From Alviniconcha marisindica (lineage: Eukaryota > Mollusca > Gastropoda > Provannidae), in contig JABMCL010000027.1 in the NCBI GenBank assembly GCA_018857735.1, positions 1-64,000 of the forward strand: DNA of 64,000 nucleotides. The letters are read 5' to 3'. Shown here piece by piece: positions 24,072-32,832 of this stretch (its first letter is position 1; each line of letters starts with the position of its first letter). The position numbers and the translations under genes are program-made. Under the pieces are notes generated by a model that was not told where the DNA came from, searched no databases, and worked only from the letters and a program-made list of their open reading frames with translations.

Positions 24072-27000
24072 CACACTGACTGTAGCAGAAACTGGGTACT
24101 GATATTAGTTAGGATGGAAATACTGTGAGAAGAGGAAGGTTTTCAGTTTGGCTTTAAAAGATGACAGGGTTGAGCAGTGTCTAAGGTCTTGTGGGAGTGA
24201 ATTCCAAATGTGGGGTCCAAAGCAAGAGAAGGCGCGGAAGCCATGAGTCTTGCGTTTGTATTGTTGGATTTCCAGCATGCGGGTGTCAGAAGAAGTGCGT
24301 AGTGTACGAGATGGAGTGTAGACATGCAGCAGTTCAGAGAGGTAAGCAGGACCAGAACCATTTATAGCACTGAAACACATACAAGCGACTTTATACTTAA
24401 ATTTTTAAGCAGTTTGGCAGATTTTTATGACGAGCTTCGACAAATCTTTTACATGTGTACACTGTCTTTGTTCTTTATGTGTGGCACCCACATTTTCCTT
24501 TGAAGGAATAAAGAGTTTCTTGACTTGACTTGTCATAAGAGCACAGAAGCAAAAATAACTGTGCCAACAACAAACAGATGGAAAGCCAAACTAACCATAA
24601 CTAAGCTTAACTAACCCCTCACTAACCCGGCCTCCATCTAGAAACACAATGGCTGCAGACTGATAATGCAAATCGCTAATCTGGACTACCGATGACATAG
24701 CATCGGGATGTAAACAAATGCAAACGAAAAGAGAATTGCAAAATGGCTGCACTAATCAGGCAAGCTAACAGCAGGTACGACTTGGCCAATAAGTGAAAGA
24801 TTAAAAAAAAGAAAGACATATGGTGGAAGAGAATAGAAAGAAAACAACAACAACAAACAAACACTTTCTGAAAAGAAAGAGGAGGCAGGAAATGTCAGCA
24901 AGCAACATGACAAAGGCTGGATACATGTAATCTGTGTACATAATACAACCCACTTAGCAGTGACAACAACACTGCAGGGCAGCAGATGCTCACGAACTAC
25001 CCCACACCAAGAAAGACTGAGTGGTCTCGTTAAACATCAAGACTACCCCCTCATTCATACATCATAAATGAACGCTATAACCCAAGAAACAAAAGGGCAA
25101 GCAAAGAGAAAAAACAGTCAGTGGCAAGAAGCGGTCACTAGCCCAAACCCTAACCCAGGGAGGCCACAAAATCACTAGTCTATTGAACTAGAATGAACAA
25201 AACTTTTTCATCTTTACATATGATGAAACAAACATGGATAAATTGGAAAAATCTAATAAAACACCCAGTAAAAGGCATGTATTTGAGCCCAAACTGAATG
25301 CTCAGTAGTATGCGATCTGTGAAGCATTTTTTTTTAATGCTTTGAGCAGAGCACATCATGGTGTTTTGGTTCCCACTTTGTGGCTAGGTCCCATCGATTC
25401 ATTGCCATTTGCCACCGTTGTTTTCTGGCTTCATTTTTAAAAGGAATAACCTGGAAAGAAAACTCCTTTGTCAACTTTTGACTGCAACCAACTGCAGCAC
25501 ACTCGGTCGGCAATGCTTAAAAATTTGCCAGACTACTTTTCATTCAATTTTGTTCAAGTCATTACTGAGCCATGCAGGTCAGTTGTCTTGTCTTGACATC
25601 ACAGAGGTCACGTGACCAAAACCTGGGATTTTCAGCTGCAGACAATACAGCTGCTCGAAGCGTTGTGTTTGTTTTAATTCAAATCAATACTTTTACATAC
25701 CTCAGGAAAATGTCAGTGTATCAAACGAACAATGTGTATGTTAAACTTTATTTATATAGTACAATGTAAGTGATATTTATGACTTGAAATCAGTGTTCAT
25801 GGACCCTTTAAGCTGTCTTGGCTGAGTCAATGAGTGGTTGAGACACTAACTTTGGATGGAGAGGTTGCCATTTCAAATCTCAATGTGGAAAGTAACATAC
25901 CATCCCCTGACTCTTGTTTGTGATCTGGTCCTTGGTTGAAATGAAGAACCAAGCACATGGGAATGTGCAGTGAAAAAAATACTGGTCCTGCAAAATTCTG
26001 CAGAATGTCGAATGTTTGGGTTTAAATTAGAGGCTGGGTAGTCTGAATTTTGCAACATGTATTTTCCTTGGAGAAATGCGATTGGAATTCTAGGTGGGGG
26101 CAATCCCAGCAGGGAGAATGGAGTGTACACCACACACTGGTCATTTAAACATGGACTGTGTGTGCAGATGTACCGAGACAGCATGCTGACACTGGAGCTG
26201 TGCACAACAGAAGAGGCAGGTCATATCTTTGGCCCCATCGACCAGCTTATCCCAGTACACCAAGGTAAACCCCACAACATTCACTCAACACCCTGGTTTA
26301 TCATTATGACACATTCACTTTGTTTGTATTGCCTCTATTGGATTTAAATCATAAAATTTCAAAATCACTTTCCACTGCTGAGTTCCATTCAGCCACACAT
26401 GATGTACATGCACTGTATTTGTGTACATGTAAATATATTTATATCCTGAGAGAGCTTCATACTCCTTTATTGACTTTCTTCAAGATTTTTTTGGGGTAAG
26501 TCATTATAAGATAATACTTTATTGTCCTGAAATGGAAATTTGCTATGAAACATACCATCAATGTAACATGTAAATAAATAGAATTCAAATTAGACATATG
26601 ATAATTCAGCATAAGAAGAAAAAAAACATTTAAAAAAAAAGTGTTTAAATAAATTAAAATAATAGGTAAAAACAAGTTAATAACAACATAACATGCACAC
26701 TTGCACACACAACAGAGGGCGCATTGCATTATGCATTGATGTTGTTTAGACAGAGTACATTTTTGGTTCAGATTTCACCTCAACCACTATAAAAAAGCAA
26801 GAGTGATTATTCCGTATGGTATGAGAGCCTTAGAGTTAGAGCATTTATCAACCTTTGATTTGAGACTGAGGTGTGACTGTCAGCAGACATCTGTGTTGAA
26901 ACAGAAGGTGCAACTTTTTGCATGGTTTGGGGCCAGATGGAAAGGAGATCACACATATATATATATATATATATATATGCAGTTTACATTTGGTGTCAGC

Positions 27001-30000
27001 TTAATATCAAACCTTTATGATGTAACAGGAATGCATTGTACATTATGTTTATGCGTTGTACATTATGTTTTCCCCAGCTGTTGCGTTGACTTTCTTTGGA
27101 AGCTAGTGGTAATTTTCCTTGGAAGTTAATGATGAAACTCCAGCATTCTTTGTGTTTTGTTTTGACCAGACCTGGCTAAACGACTGGAGAAGCAGAGGCA
27201 GATAGATGGCACCATGCAGGGCGTCGGACAGCAGATTCTGGATTGGGTGAGTCGCCTCTTTTGTGGTGGAATCATCCTTGTATGCCTGTTTGTATGTTGA
27301 GGGAAGGAAGGAATGGTGTTCACGCCAGTCCAGCTTTGCCTTTGCAATGTTGCGTCATCCCATTACTCAGTACTGTGCCTGTGAATGCGCACACTATATG
27401 GGTGTGTGTTATGCATAAGCCATTAACGTTTTATACAACACCTCACCACATGTTTTAAGCCAAGGTTTGTTTTGTATTTGCTTGTTTATGTGGATTGTTT
27501 TGTTGTTCTTTTTATGGGGAGGGGGTTCTACCAGTGTTAAAAACATTACATTTGCAGATTGCATAGAGTGTGTTTGAATGATAGTGTGTTTGTGACAGTG
27601 TGAGCAGGTTTGATCCATTGCTGTGTGTCCTTCTAGGTTCCTCGCTTAAGGGTGTACATTAACTTCTGTGCCAACCAACCCTTTGCCAAAGCCATGTTGG
27701 ATGCAAAACGCGTTGACCCTGCTGTGGATGACTTCTTTTTGAGGTGTCAAGAATCTCCTTTCAGTCGAAAGCTGGACCTCTGGGGCCTGCTAGGTAGGTA
27801 TTGCTTACTTACCTACAGGTCTGTGTGTTGTGCAAGTACAGGTTCTGAAGGCATCACCATACTGAATTGTTTAGCCTAAAACTTGGATTCTCACACCCTT
27901 TAATAGTACAGTGGTCTCCACATAGACCAAAGGAGACCACTGAAAGATTTGTGTGTGTGTGTGTTATGAGTACTCAAACCTTTGTTTACAAAAATGCTAA
28001 CCATGCTGATGATGGTGCATTGACCTGTGCAGATGGTGCCCGGGGGCGTTTTGTCAAGTACCCCCTGCTGATCAAGGCCATCCTGAAAGAGGTCAGTGAC
28101 ATCAGTGCTCGCTGCCACTTGCTCTCTTTGTGGCTGAAGGGTGTCATTTAGTTTCAGCAGATCTCTTTTTAACAAATTGTTTAAATACAATCATTGCCCT
28201 GATATAACCACACTGGTTGACTGGGCATAAAACACCAACTTACTTACTTTAATACGATCTCTGCAATTGGTGAGCATTAGTCTGTTTTTTCAGTAACCAA
28301 TGTTCTTATCCTTTTTTTGCAGTTGACATGTTTTTCAATTTCAAGCCATTTATGCAGAAGTGAATTTGTTGTTTTTGTTTCATTAATATTAAACATCGCA
28401 TATATATAGGGACAGACTTGCATTTCACAAGAAACAGTTGTGAACACACACAAAAAAGAAAAGAATAAACAATGGATCAAGACACTTTACTTCATAAATA
28501 AGAGTGATGTTGGTATTGTGGTCTAATAGAATATGATTTTATTGCAGTCACCTGAGGACCATGAGGATGTGTCCTTTCTGCATGCAACAGTAAGTAACAC
28601 AACCACAGATTTTACAGTCTGCTTTGCTGCAGTCATCTTGTTATGTGGATAAAAGCTGTTGAGTGTTAATACTGGAAGCTGTATGTTGGAAGTGCTGAAT
28701 GCTGAATTTAATTCAGTATGTTCAAAAGCAAAACAAAAGATCAGGAAATGGGTTGTTGTCATGTAGTGTTTTCTTGATGGTCTCCCAGACTGTGACATGC
28801 TAATCCCTAAGCCTTCTCATGCAACTGAATTACCAGTAATAGCATAGATCCACATGTGTTGACAACTTGAACACCCCCTCCACAACTCAATCAATCCTGG
28901 AACTGAATTTAACAAGTAGTGGGCTTTGTTTTATTTTGGTTGTTTTTCTTCTTTTCTAGGTGGCTGTGTTGCAGCTAGATGCCATCTAAAGTATTCTTAG
29001 GGTCTTTGAAAATTATCTGCCGTTTTCAGGGCCTTGGAAGTTTGAGAGAAATGGTCTTGAAGTTTGTAAAAATTGGTGAACTTTGGACTGGAAAGTTTGT
29101 GGGAATCCAGATCTAGGAACATAAATAAATTGTCTAAGGTGGTTGATTTTGTGATTGCGGTAGCTGCTTGTTGCAGCTACAAGATGTCAACTAGGAACTT
29201 TAGCTCAGTCAAACTGTGTGAGTTGGTTGATTTTGAGGTAATTCAGTAATTGTATGGTCTTTTGCAGCTGTCCCATCTGGATGACATCATCAAGGAAGCA
29301 GACAGACTGACAGGACAGTCTGAGTGCCGCTTCTACAAGTCACAGCTGATCTCTATATATGATGAGCAGGTGCTGTTATTATACTGTACATTATTCTGGT
29401 CCTTTGCAAAAAAGAAATTCAAATAATTAAGAAAGAAAATAGTACTTTCTGTGTATGTCTGCTTGTTTATATGAGTTCTTCCAGCAACACAGCAAAACTT
29501 TCTACATAGCCTCTTTAAGGATTCTGGTGTAGATGATAACCAGTGTCTTCTAGGAATTAAATACATGTACTCAATGAGGCTGGTGGTGTCTGGTGTCATC
29601 CTCCTTTCTGGAATGTTAGGGCTGTCATATGATTCTCGTTTCCTATCTCCTGTCTTGTTCTTCTACCTAATCCAATGCTCCTTTCTGTCTTGTCCTTTCT
29701 CAGCTAATGGTCAATTTTTCTGATATTTTTCCAGAAAGTCCTTATTTGTATGGCTCTAGTTAAACAGCTTGGAAGTCATAGTTTATTTATTACAAATTAA
29801 AATTCTGTCCATTCCTTTTTAATACTTTTCTTTAATGTGGTGTTGATAAATCAGATGGACTGTCCAGCCTTTTCAGCTTTTTTGACAGGTGCAGTATCAA
29901 AAAATTGTGGTAGGTGTTTGTGTATATATATACTTTGTTTTATATTTGTGTATCACTCTATGCATTTATTTTGTGGATTTGACTTGAAAACAGATTTATA

Positions 30001-30309
30001 TATTATGAGAAGAATTTTGTAATGTTTACTTGCTTATGACAGTTTGATTGTCCTGAGGTGACCCTGTGTGGTTGACAGGATGTAAAATCCAACGTTTTGT
30101 TGTTGTTGTTATTGTTGTTTTAAAGGGACCTGAGTATGGATCAAGCTGAAAAACCATCCAGATCAAGGTGCAGAATCTGTGGATAGTCATTAATTGGGGT
30201 GTGGCAGTACAAGGCTTTGTTTCTGCACTGCCAACCCTCAGAATTAGGAGTGGGATTCTGCCAAAATTTACTGACTTTCTAAAATTTGTGACTGGTTTAT
30301 TTTGTTGCA

Positions 30310-30403
<94 letters not shown>

Positions 30404-31401
30404 GATATATATATATATTGGAACACATGCACATGTGGTTGGCACACATATGACATAAGCACATATGCATATTTGCACATCCATGCACACATGCATGCAT
30501 GTACATATGTTACAAGGCAGCTTGTAATCAAAATTAGTTCTTGTTACTCTTAGCACAGCTTGTTTTAAGTGAACTAAGAATACAAGGCAAGGTGACAGCA
30601 TGGATTTGGATATAATTTTATTCAGACAAGTAGACCATCTGTGTATACCCTTGGTTGTGTTGCATATCCAGGTTCTGTGTTTTTCAGAACATCCCAGAGA
30701 TTGAGGAGTCCACAGCACTGATTTGCCAGGGTACTCTCAAAAATAACAAGGGCAGCGTAAGTATTTTCTTTCCTTTTTGTATTTGTGCAGTTGAACATGA
30801 TAAGTGCACTAAGTCAAGCTTGTATATTTCTAAACTTTGACCCTTGTGCATGAGATGCAAATATGTGGATCGTGTCATCAGTATATTGTATTATGTTCTC
30901 AGGATAACTGTTGCTAACTTGCTGCAACATTTACTGGTAATCAGGACAAGACCAGCAATCCATTGAAAGAAGATCTCTGCTAAGAAAGAAAGCCAAAGGA
31001 TTAAGTCAGTTTTGCCATTTTGGTGAGAAAGATGGTGAACCCAAGTGGGGGCCATGCTGAAAACAGTAAAGTTCTAAATGTGCCAACAAACAGAGCAGAA
31101 ACTGGAAACATTTCCACAATTAGACTGCACAAAACAAATTGACTCAGAAATTTATCCTCTTCCCTTGCCTTGTGTGTTCAGGTTTTTTTAGTTTGTTGTA
31201 TTATACACATTTTTCTGTTAAGAAGTAGTGGTTTTAATTTGTCAGCTCCTTTGAAGTATTTCTCATTTTTTGTGCAGATGGATATGTGTGTCATAAGGAA
31301 GCTGTTTCCCACACCAGTATGGGGCAGCCTCTGTATTTCCATTTACATCTTGTTATCAGCTGTTATATTGTCTGAACTTCAACTCATCATTGTCTTCTTT
31401 C

Positions 31402-31481
<80 letters not shown>

Positions 31482-32832
31482 CCCCATTTGTAGCAGCCAT
31501 AATGATAATATTGATAACTGTGCAACCTTTATGTGGGATTTGCCTTTCCATACTGTTAGGCCTTCTTTGCTAAAGCATAAAAGTGGAATCAGTCATATTT
31601 GTAGCATCTTAGTGCAGACTGCTGACTTGGAAAAAACACAGAAAAAGGGCACTAGTCGGCCTCACTTGAGGGTTGAGCACTACTCAGCCTCACTTAGGGG
31701 TTGAACCCGCTCTAACTGGATTCCAGTGAAATGAGTCAGATGACCCTTTGTCATCCCCCACCCCCCACCCTTACCATGCATCAGTTTAGTTCAGGATGGT
31801 ATCTATGCACTTAGAAAAATCTGTATTGTTCTGCATCCCATCTCTCAGAAGTTTCCCCATCATTTCCTTTCAAATGGTTCCAGTGTTAACCTCAGCCCCA
31901 TATCATTGCCATCATTAATGCTCAAGTCTTTGTTGCACCCATCCACAGAAACTTCAGCTGTACCTGTTTGACCGGGTGGTTGTGGTGACTCGCTGCAGCA
32001 GCCAGGGTCAACACATCTACCGCCAGCCCATCCCTGTTTCCCAGCTGGTGGTGGAGGACCTGGCTGACGGGGAGGTCAGGATGGGGTCTTTCCGCAGTGC
32101 CTTTGGACAAGGACAGACAAGTAGGTGTACACCACCTTTCCACAGCTGTGTGTTACTGTGTGTGAGAGCTGGCAGCCTCAGTACCATAAAAGCCCCCTTC
32201 TTGAAACAGGCAGACAGGAATCTGGCATAGTGGCTGACTTGTCATGCTTAGTCCAGGCATTTTGGTCAAGTGACATGGTCATTTAATTTAGCAGTATTGG
32301 TATGTTGTTATGTGTGGGCATCACTTTCTCTCTTCAAGAATTTGCTGTAAATGACTAAGGTATATCATTTTTTCTTAATAAATAGTCCCCGATGCTTTGC
32401 TCTCACAGGTTTTTCAGTCTGTCGTTGTAGTCCCATAGCATATCTTGAACAACACCCTGTGGTGGACTGCTGACCTTTTACCATGGCAACTAACCTGACC
32501 ATTTAGCATAGCAAATGGAACACAGCAGAAGGACTCTGAAGAATAAGGGGTAAAAGATTAAGGTTAGATTGCAAGAAAAGGTGAATAGCTAGTTAATGCA
32601 TGATTTGTGTGTGTGTGGTCACTTTCACCTGCCTAACAACACCACTGAACTGTGCCATATTTGCACTGCAGGCAGGAATGTGTTCCGCATTTCCTTCACG
32701 GACCCCACCATGGGTCAGTCACACACTCTGATGGCCAACGACGAGCACTCCAAACAGCAGTGGATGCGAAGCTTTCAGTCCGTCACCTCACACATCATCC
32801 ATGTTGGTACTGGCACCAACGACAAAAAGTGA
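12601..32832 (+). CDS. NET1: Rho guanine nucleotide exchange factor of the NET1/ARHGEF3 family (16 exons)
   Basis: The protein loads GTP onto Rho GTPases, RhoA in the vertebrate family members, and so controls actin contractility. Exons: 12601-12770, 13531-13612, 16167-16256, 17795-17827, 20294-20368, 21735-21917, 22897-22959, 26168-26264, 27170-27246, 27637-27793, 28033-28091, 28548-28589, 29268-29369, 30688-30756, 31949-32120, 32672-32832. They join in phase to about 543 residues, close to the usual 525-600. Residues 85-90 (RKRKRK) and a later KPKRRS are likely nuclear signals, matching the basic N-terminus of NET1. The DH domain spans about 211-400 (ELYQGEKDIAEDL; SPFSRKLDLWGLL; FVKYPLLIKAILKE). 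The PH domain spans about 420-535 (YRQPIPVSQLVVEDLADGEV; SHTLMANDEHSKQQW). The vertebrate NET1 C-terminal PDZ ligand is absent; the protein ends in Lys-Lys. The family call is firm; NET1 over ARHGEF3 rests on the KRKRK-DDD-VS-SS segment and FRI-F-DP in the PH domain. An invertebrate single ortholog of both is likely. Confidence 0.92.
13213..13245. repeat. C run and (CT)n microsatellite
   Basis: A short C run followed by about thirteen CT repeats, within the first intron after exon 12601-12770. Confidence 0.9.
13531..13612 (+). CDS. NET1: RhoGEF exon 2
   Basis: Preceded by TTTGACAG and followed by GTCAGT. It encodes VPLPEGSKKSSRRLSLQSI and on to INFMK. KKSSRRLSLQS looks like a basophilic kinase site, possibly regulatory. 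The leading G completes a split codon from either first exon. Confidence 0.8.
13770..13800 (+). repeat. Divergent copy of the GATTGGACGTTAAAC repeat tail
   Basis: GGCTGATTGGACGTTAAACCCA resembles the 3' tails of dispersed repeats in this window that end in TTGACAGGATGTTAAA-TCCA (23050, 23133, 30047, 54131). It is probably a SINE-tail remnant. Confidence 0.35.
13881..13965 (-). repeat. 5'-truncated SINE fragment with TTAC tail
   Basis: On the minus strand this matches the 3' part of the SINE at 61775-62096: CCTAATAAGCC and TTCTGTGG-motif, then GTTAAGCGC and a TTAC-repeat tail (TAAGTAAGTA on the plus strand). The tRNA-like head is missing, as expected of a 5'-truncated retroposed copy. Confidence 0.65.
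14040..14393 (+). other. Intronic open frame without recognised product
   Basis: A 117-codon frame lies in the intron before 16167. It is rich in Arg, Thr and Ser and shows no domain, no signal peptide and no convincing splice borders. I do not treat it as a gene. Its length may reflect the higher GC of this intron. Confidence 0.25.
14425..14476 (-). repeat. 52-bp dispersed repeat, copy 1
   Basis: The 52 bases (CTACTACTTGGTTCTTAATG and onward to AGGGACAA) are identical to 55482-55533. The CTACTA end suggests a TAG-type simple tail, so the element probably runs on the minus strand. It is likely the 3' end of a young SINE. Confidence 0.7.
14916..14960 (-). repeat. SINE 3' fragment, second copy in this intron
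   Basis: TACGTCCACAGAAACC followed by AGGCTTATTAGGGACGGGGAG matches the plus-strand view of the SINE 3' end at 61792-61840. It is cut off on both sides. Confidence 0.6.
16167..16256 (+). CDS. NET1: RhoGEF exon 3, nuclear signal
   Basis: Acceptor TTTCAG and donor GTCAGT enclose 30 codons starting RKRKRKPDDDTVSISSVDSL. The basic run followed by acidic residues and serines mirrors the nuclear localisation segment of vertebrate NET1. Both ends are phase 0, so the exon could be skipped without a frameshift. Confidence 0.85.
16441..16480. repeat. (CT)n microsatellite with C run
   Basis: Roughly nine CT repeats followed by a C-rich stretch. Confidence 0.85.
16914..17049. repeat. Perfect 68-bp tandem duplication
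   Basis: Bases 16914-16981 are repeated exactly at 16982-17049. There is no mismatch by eye, so the duplication is recent or an assembly artefact. It lies in an intron. Confidence 0.9.
17795..17827 (+). CDS. NET1: Possible 11-codon RhoGEF micro-exon
   Basis: A TTCTTATTTCAG acceptor and a CAG|GTGATC donor enclose 33 bases reading ANTPDKTLHLQ in phase 0. It fits the frame between the exons at 16167 and 20294 but is not needed. It has no clear counterpart in the vertebrate family, so it may be an alternative exon or chance. Confidence 0.35.
18045..18775 (+). pseudogene. 3' fragment of a non-LTR retrotransposon (RT C-terminal region)
   Basis: The translation shows the region after the reverse transcriptase of CR1/L2-like LINEs: QNNAARLILRTTRSAHVTP, SLHWLPVEQRIECK, LHLYTPSRHL, and IWNQLPISGHHS. 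Frameshifts and stops occur before about 18260. The 3' end (AAGCGCTTAGGGCCTG, then GTTATTACTATTATT) matches the tail of the copy at 23873-24408. The element is 5'-truncated and dead, in a RhoGEF intron. Confidence 0.85.
20294..20368 (+). CDS. NET1: RhoGEF exon 4/5 (basic, LINILSP motif)
   Basis: GTGTGCAG acceptor and GTAAGT donor enclose 25 codons, SSKPKRRSILRASSLINIL and SPKSRN. It corresponds to the NET1 segment with the pattern R-TSLANLISP. The basic KPKRR may be a second nuclear signal. Both ends are phase 0. Confidence 0.88.
21735..21917 (+). CDS. NET1: RhoGEF exon before the DH domain
   Basis: TTTGGCAG acceptor, GTAAGC donor, 61 codons. It includes SRNSSFKVPNVATGK, the proline-serine stretch PYRPPAPSPAKRRES, TWTDSM and the end SRQVIKRQE. 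The PAKRR-S--W--M pattern is the same as in vertebrate NET1 and ARHGEF3. RQE leads directly into the DH domain. Confidence 0.9.
22520..22590. repeat. TA-rich simple repeat
   Basis: Runs of ATATAT and TATAGATATA lie in the intron before the first DH exon. No coding content. Confidence 0.6.
22897..22959 (+). CDS. NET1: RhoGEF DH domain, conserved region 1
   Basis: TGTATACAG acceptor, GTAAGG donor, 21 codons: AIYELYQGEKDIAEDLVNVR plus K. The glutamate in AIYEL lies where DH domains contact the switch I region of Rho. Both ends are phase 0. Confidence 0.93.
23050..23176 (+). repeat. Two adjacent copies of the CCTGTGTGGTTGAC repeat
   Basis: ATCCTGAGGTAATCCTGTGT followed by GGTTGACG-TATGTTAAAGTCCA at 23053 and a second, similar unit at 23133-23175. 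Related copies stand at 30047-30092, 54131-54181 and, more weakly, 28195-28240. All are on the plus strand. They look like 3' tails of a dispersed SINE-like element. Confidence 0.55.
23217..23327. repeat. Degenerate ~30-bp tandem repeat
   Basis: Four units of the type AGGTTAATGAAGTG-TGATGTG follow each other and end exactly where the TTAA-flanked element begins. The units are diverged. Confidence 0.6.
23873..24408 (-). pseudogene. Nested 3' LINE fragment, minus strand
   Basis: Minus-strand translation from about 24400 reads YKVACMCFSAINGSG, ELLHVYTPSRTLRTSSDTRM, FGPHIWNSLPQDLRHCSTLS and SSFKAKLKTFLF, the region C-terminal to the RT in CR1/L2-like LINEs. It stays open to a stop near 24108. 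The 3' tail (GAGCGCTCAGGGCATTGATG, then ATTATTATTATT) matches the copy at 18045-18775. It is 5'-truncated. Confidence 0.88.
24038..24076. repeat. (CA)n microsatellite
   Basis: About nineteen CA repeats with one interruption, within the 3' part of the nested LINE fragment. Confidence 0.9.
24409..24535 (+). repeat. Retroposon 3' tail ending in ACTTG repeats
   Basis: The sequence ends GAATAAAGAGTTTCTTGACT-TGACTTG, a polyadenylation signal followed by a simple tail. A looser relative (AAATAAAGAAGTACTTAGC and TTGACCTGAC) occurs at 58075-58102. It is probably the 3' UTR of another non-LTR element. Confidence 0.5.
25812..25890 (+). repeat. Degenerate tRNA-like SINE head (Leu/Ser type)
   Basis: TTGGCTGAGTCAATGAGTGG-TTGAGACACTAAC is followed by CCATTTCAAATCTC, a decayed B box. 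The same family is better preserved on the minus strand at 52400-52487. It abuts the right TTAA of the DNA element. Confidence 0.45.
26168..26264 (+). CDS. NET1: RhoGEF DH domain exon
   Basis: GTGTGTGCAG acceptor, GTAAAC donor. Thirty-two codons plus one base: MYRDSMLTLELCTTEEAGH and IFGPIDQLIPVHQ. IFG--D--IP-H is the conserved NET1/ARHGEF3 DH segment. Confidence 0.93.
26951..26977. repeat. (TA)n microsatellite
   Basis: About thirteen TA repeats within an intron of the DH domain. Confidence 0.9.
27170..27246 (+). CDS. NET1: RhoGEF DH domain exon
   Basis: TTTTGACCAG acceptor, GTGAGT donor. Reads (D)LAKRLEKQRQIDGTMQGV and GQQILDW. The D-DG----VG--L--W pattern matches vertebrate NET1. It begins with the two bases completing a split Asp codon. 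Confidence 0.92.
27637..27793 (+). CDS. NET1: RhoGEF DH domain exon, conserved region 3 start
   Basis: CCTTCTAG acceptor, GTAGGT donor, 52 codons plus one base. It reads VPRLRVYINFCANQPFAKAM, then a segment ending SPFSRKLDLWGLL. The strings Y---C-NQ-AK-LLD-K and QESPFSRKLDLW are nearly unchanged from vertebrate family members. Confidence 0.95.
28033..28091 (+). CDS. NET1: RhoGEF DH domain exon, FVKYPLLI motif
   Basis: CTGTGCAG acceptor, GTCAGT donor. Reads (D)GARGRFVKYPLLIKAILKE. This is the most conserved DH helix (P--R--KYPLLL), which forms much of the GTPase-binding surface. Arg before F and Lys-Tyr-Pro are intact, so exchange activity is expected. Confidence 0.95.
28548..28589 (+). CDS. 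NET1: Short RhoGEF DH exon (14 codons)
   Basis: TATTGCAG acceptor and GTAAGT donor enclose SPEDHEDVSFLHAT. It corresponds to TP-EHPDVQLLEDA in the vertebrate protein. Both ends are phase 0. Confidence 0.88.
29268..29369 (+). CDS. NET1: RhoGEF DH C-terminal helix exon
   Basis: TTTGCAG acceptor and a weaker GTGCTG donor enclose 34 codons: LSHLDDIIKEADRLTGQSE and CRFYKSQLISIYDEQ. GESEC-YY---L-YLDE is the vertebrate counterpart. It ends the DH domain and starts the DH-PH linker. Confidence 0.92.
30047..30092 (+). repeat. CCTGTGTGGTTGACAGGATG repeat copy
   Basis: GATTGTCCTGAGGTGACCCT followed by GTGTGGTTGACAGGATG-TAAAATCCA, the best-preserved copy of the family also seen at 23050-23176 and 54131-54181. 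Confidence 0.55.
30312..30400. repeat. Long (CT)n microsatellite
   Basis: About 44 uninterrupted CT repeats in the intron between the DH and PH exons. Long frames across it (Ser-Leu or Arg-Glu repeats, including the 230-codon minus frame) are artefacts. Confidence 0.97.
30688..30756 (+). CDS. NET1: RhoGEF PH domain, first strand exon
   Basis: GTTTTTCAG acceptor, GTAAGT donor, 23 codons: NIPEIEESTALICQGTLKN and NKGS. L-CHGELK-N-G opens the PH domain in the vertebrate family. Both ends are phase 0. Confidence 0.92.
31405..31478. repeat. Long (CT)n microsatellite
   Basis: About 37 CT repeats in the intron inside the PH domain. Open frames across it are not genes. Confidence 0.97.
31949..32120 (+). 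CDS. NET1: RhoGEF PH domain core exon
   Basis: CATCCACAG acceptor, GTAGGT donor, 57 codons plus one base. It includes KLQLYLFDRVVVVTRCSS, IYRQPIPVSQLVVEDLADG and EVRMGSFRSAFGQGQT. This is the core beta sheet of the NET1-type PH domain and is highly conserved. Confidence 0.95.
32672..32832 (+). CDS. NET1: RhoGEF last coding exon (PH helix and C-terminus)
   Basis: TTTGCACTGCAG acceptor; stop TGA at 32830-32832. It reads SRNVFRISFTDPTMGQ, SHTLMANDEHSKQQWMRSFQ and ends VGTGTNDKK. The W in KQQW is the invariant tryptophan of the PH C-terminal helix. The tail lacks a PDZ-binding motif. Confidence 0.95.

Larger units (their letters stand above)
23332..25807. mobile_element. DNA transposon with terminal inverted repeats and TTAA duplication
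   Basis: The left end AGGGCCCCATAACACTGATTT and the inverted right end AGGGTCCATGAACACTGATTT agree over about 21 bases. TTAA stands immediately outside both (23328-23331 and 25808-25811). TTAA duplications are typical of the piggyBac and Kolobok superfamilies. The 2476-bp interior shows no transposase frame and contains a minus-strand LINE fragment (23873-24408) and another retroposon tail (24409-24535), so it is non-autonomous or heavily interrupted. It sits in a RhoGEF DH-domain intron. Confidence 0.7.

Noticed and set aside
30026..30718. 230-codon minus-strand open frame
   Set aside because: It runs through a 44-unit CT microsatellite as Arg-Glu repeats and overlaps a RhoGEF exon on the other strand; the frame is an artefact.
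31170..31704. Plus-strand frames of 104-107 codons
   Set aside because: They are Ser-Leu translations of the CT microsatellite at 31405-31478 with no splice or protein support.
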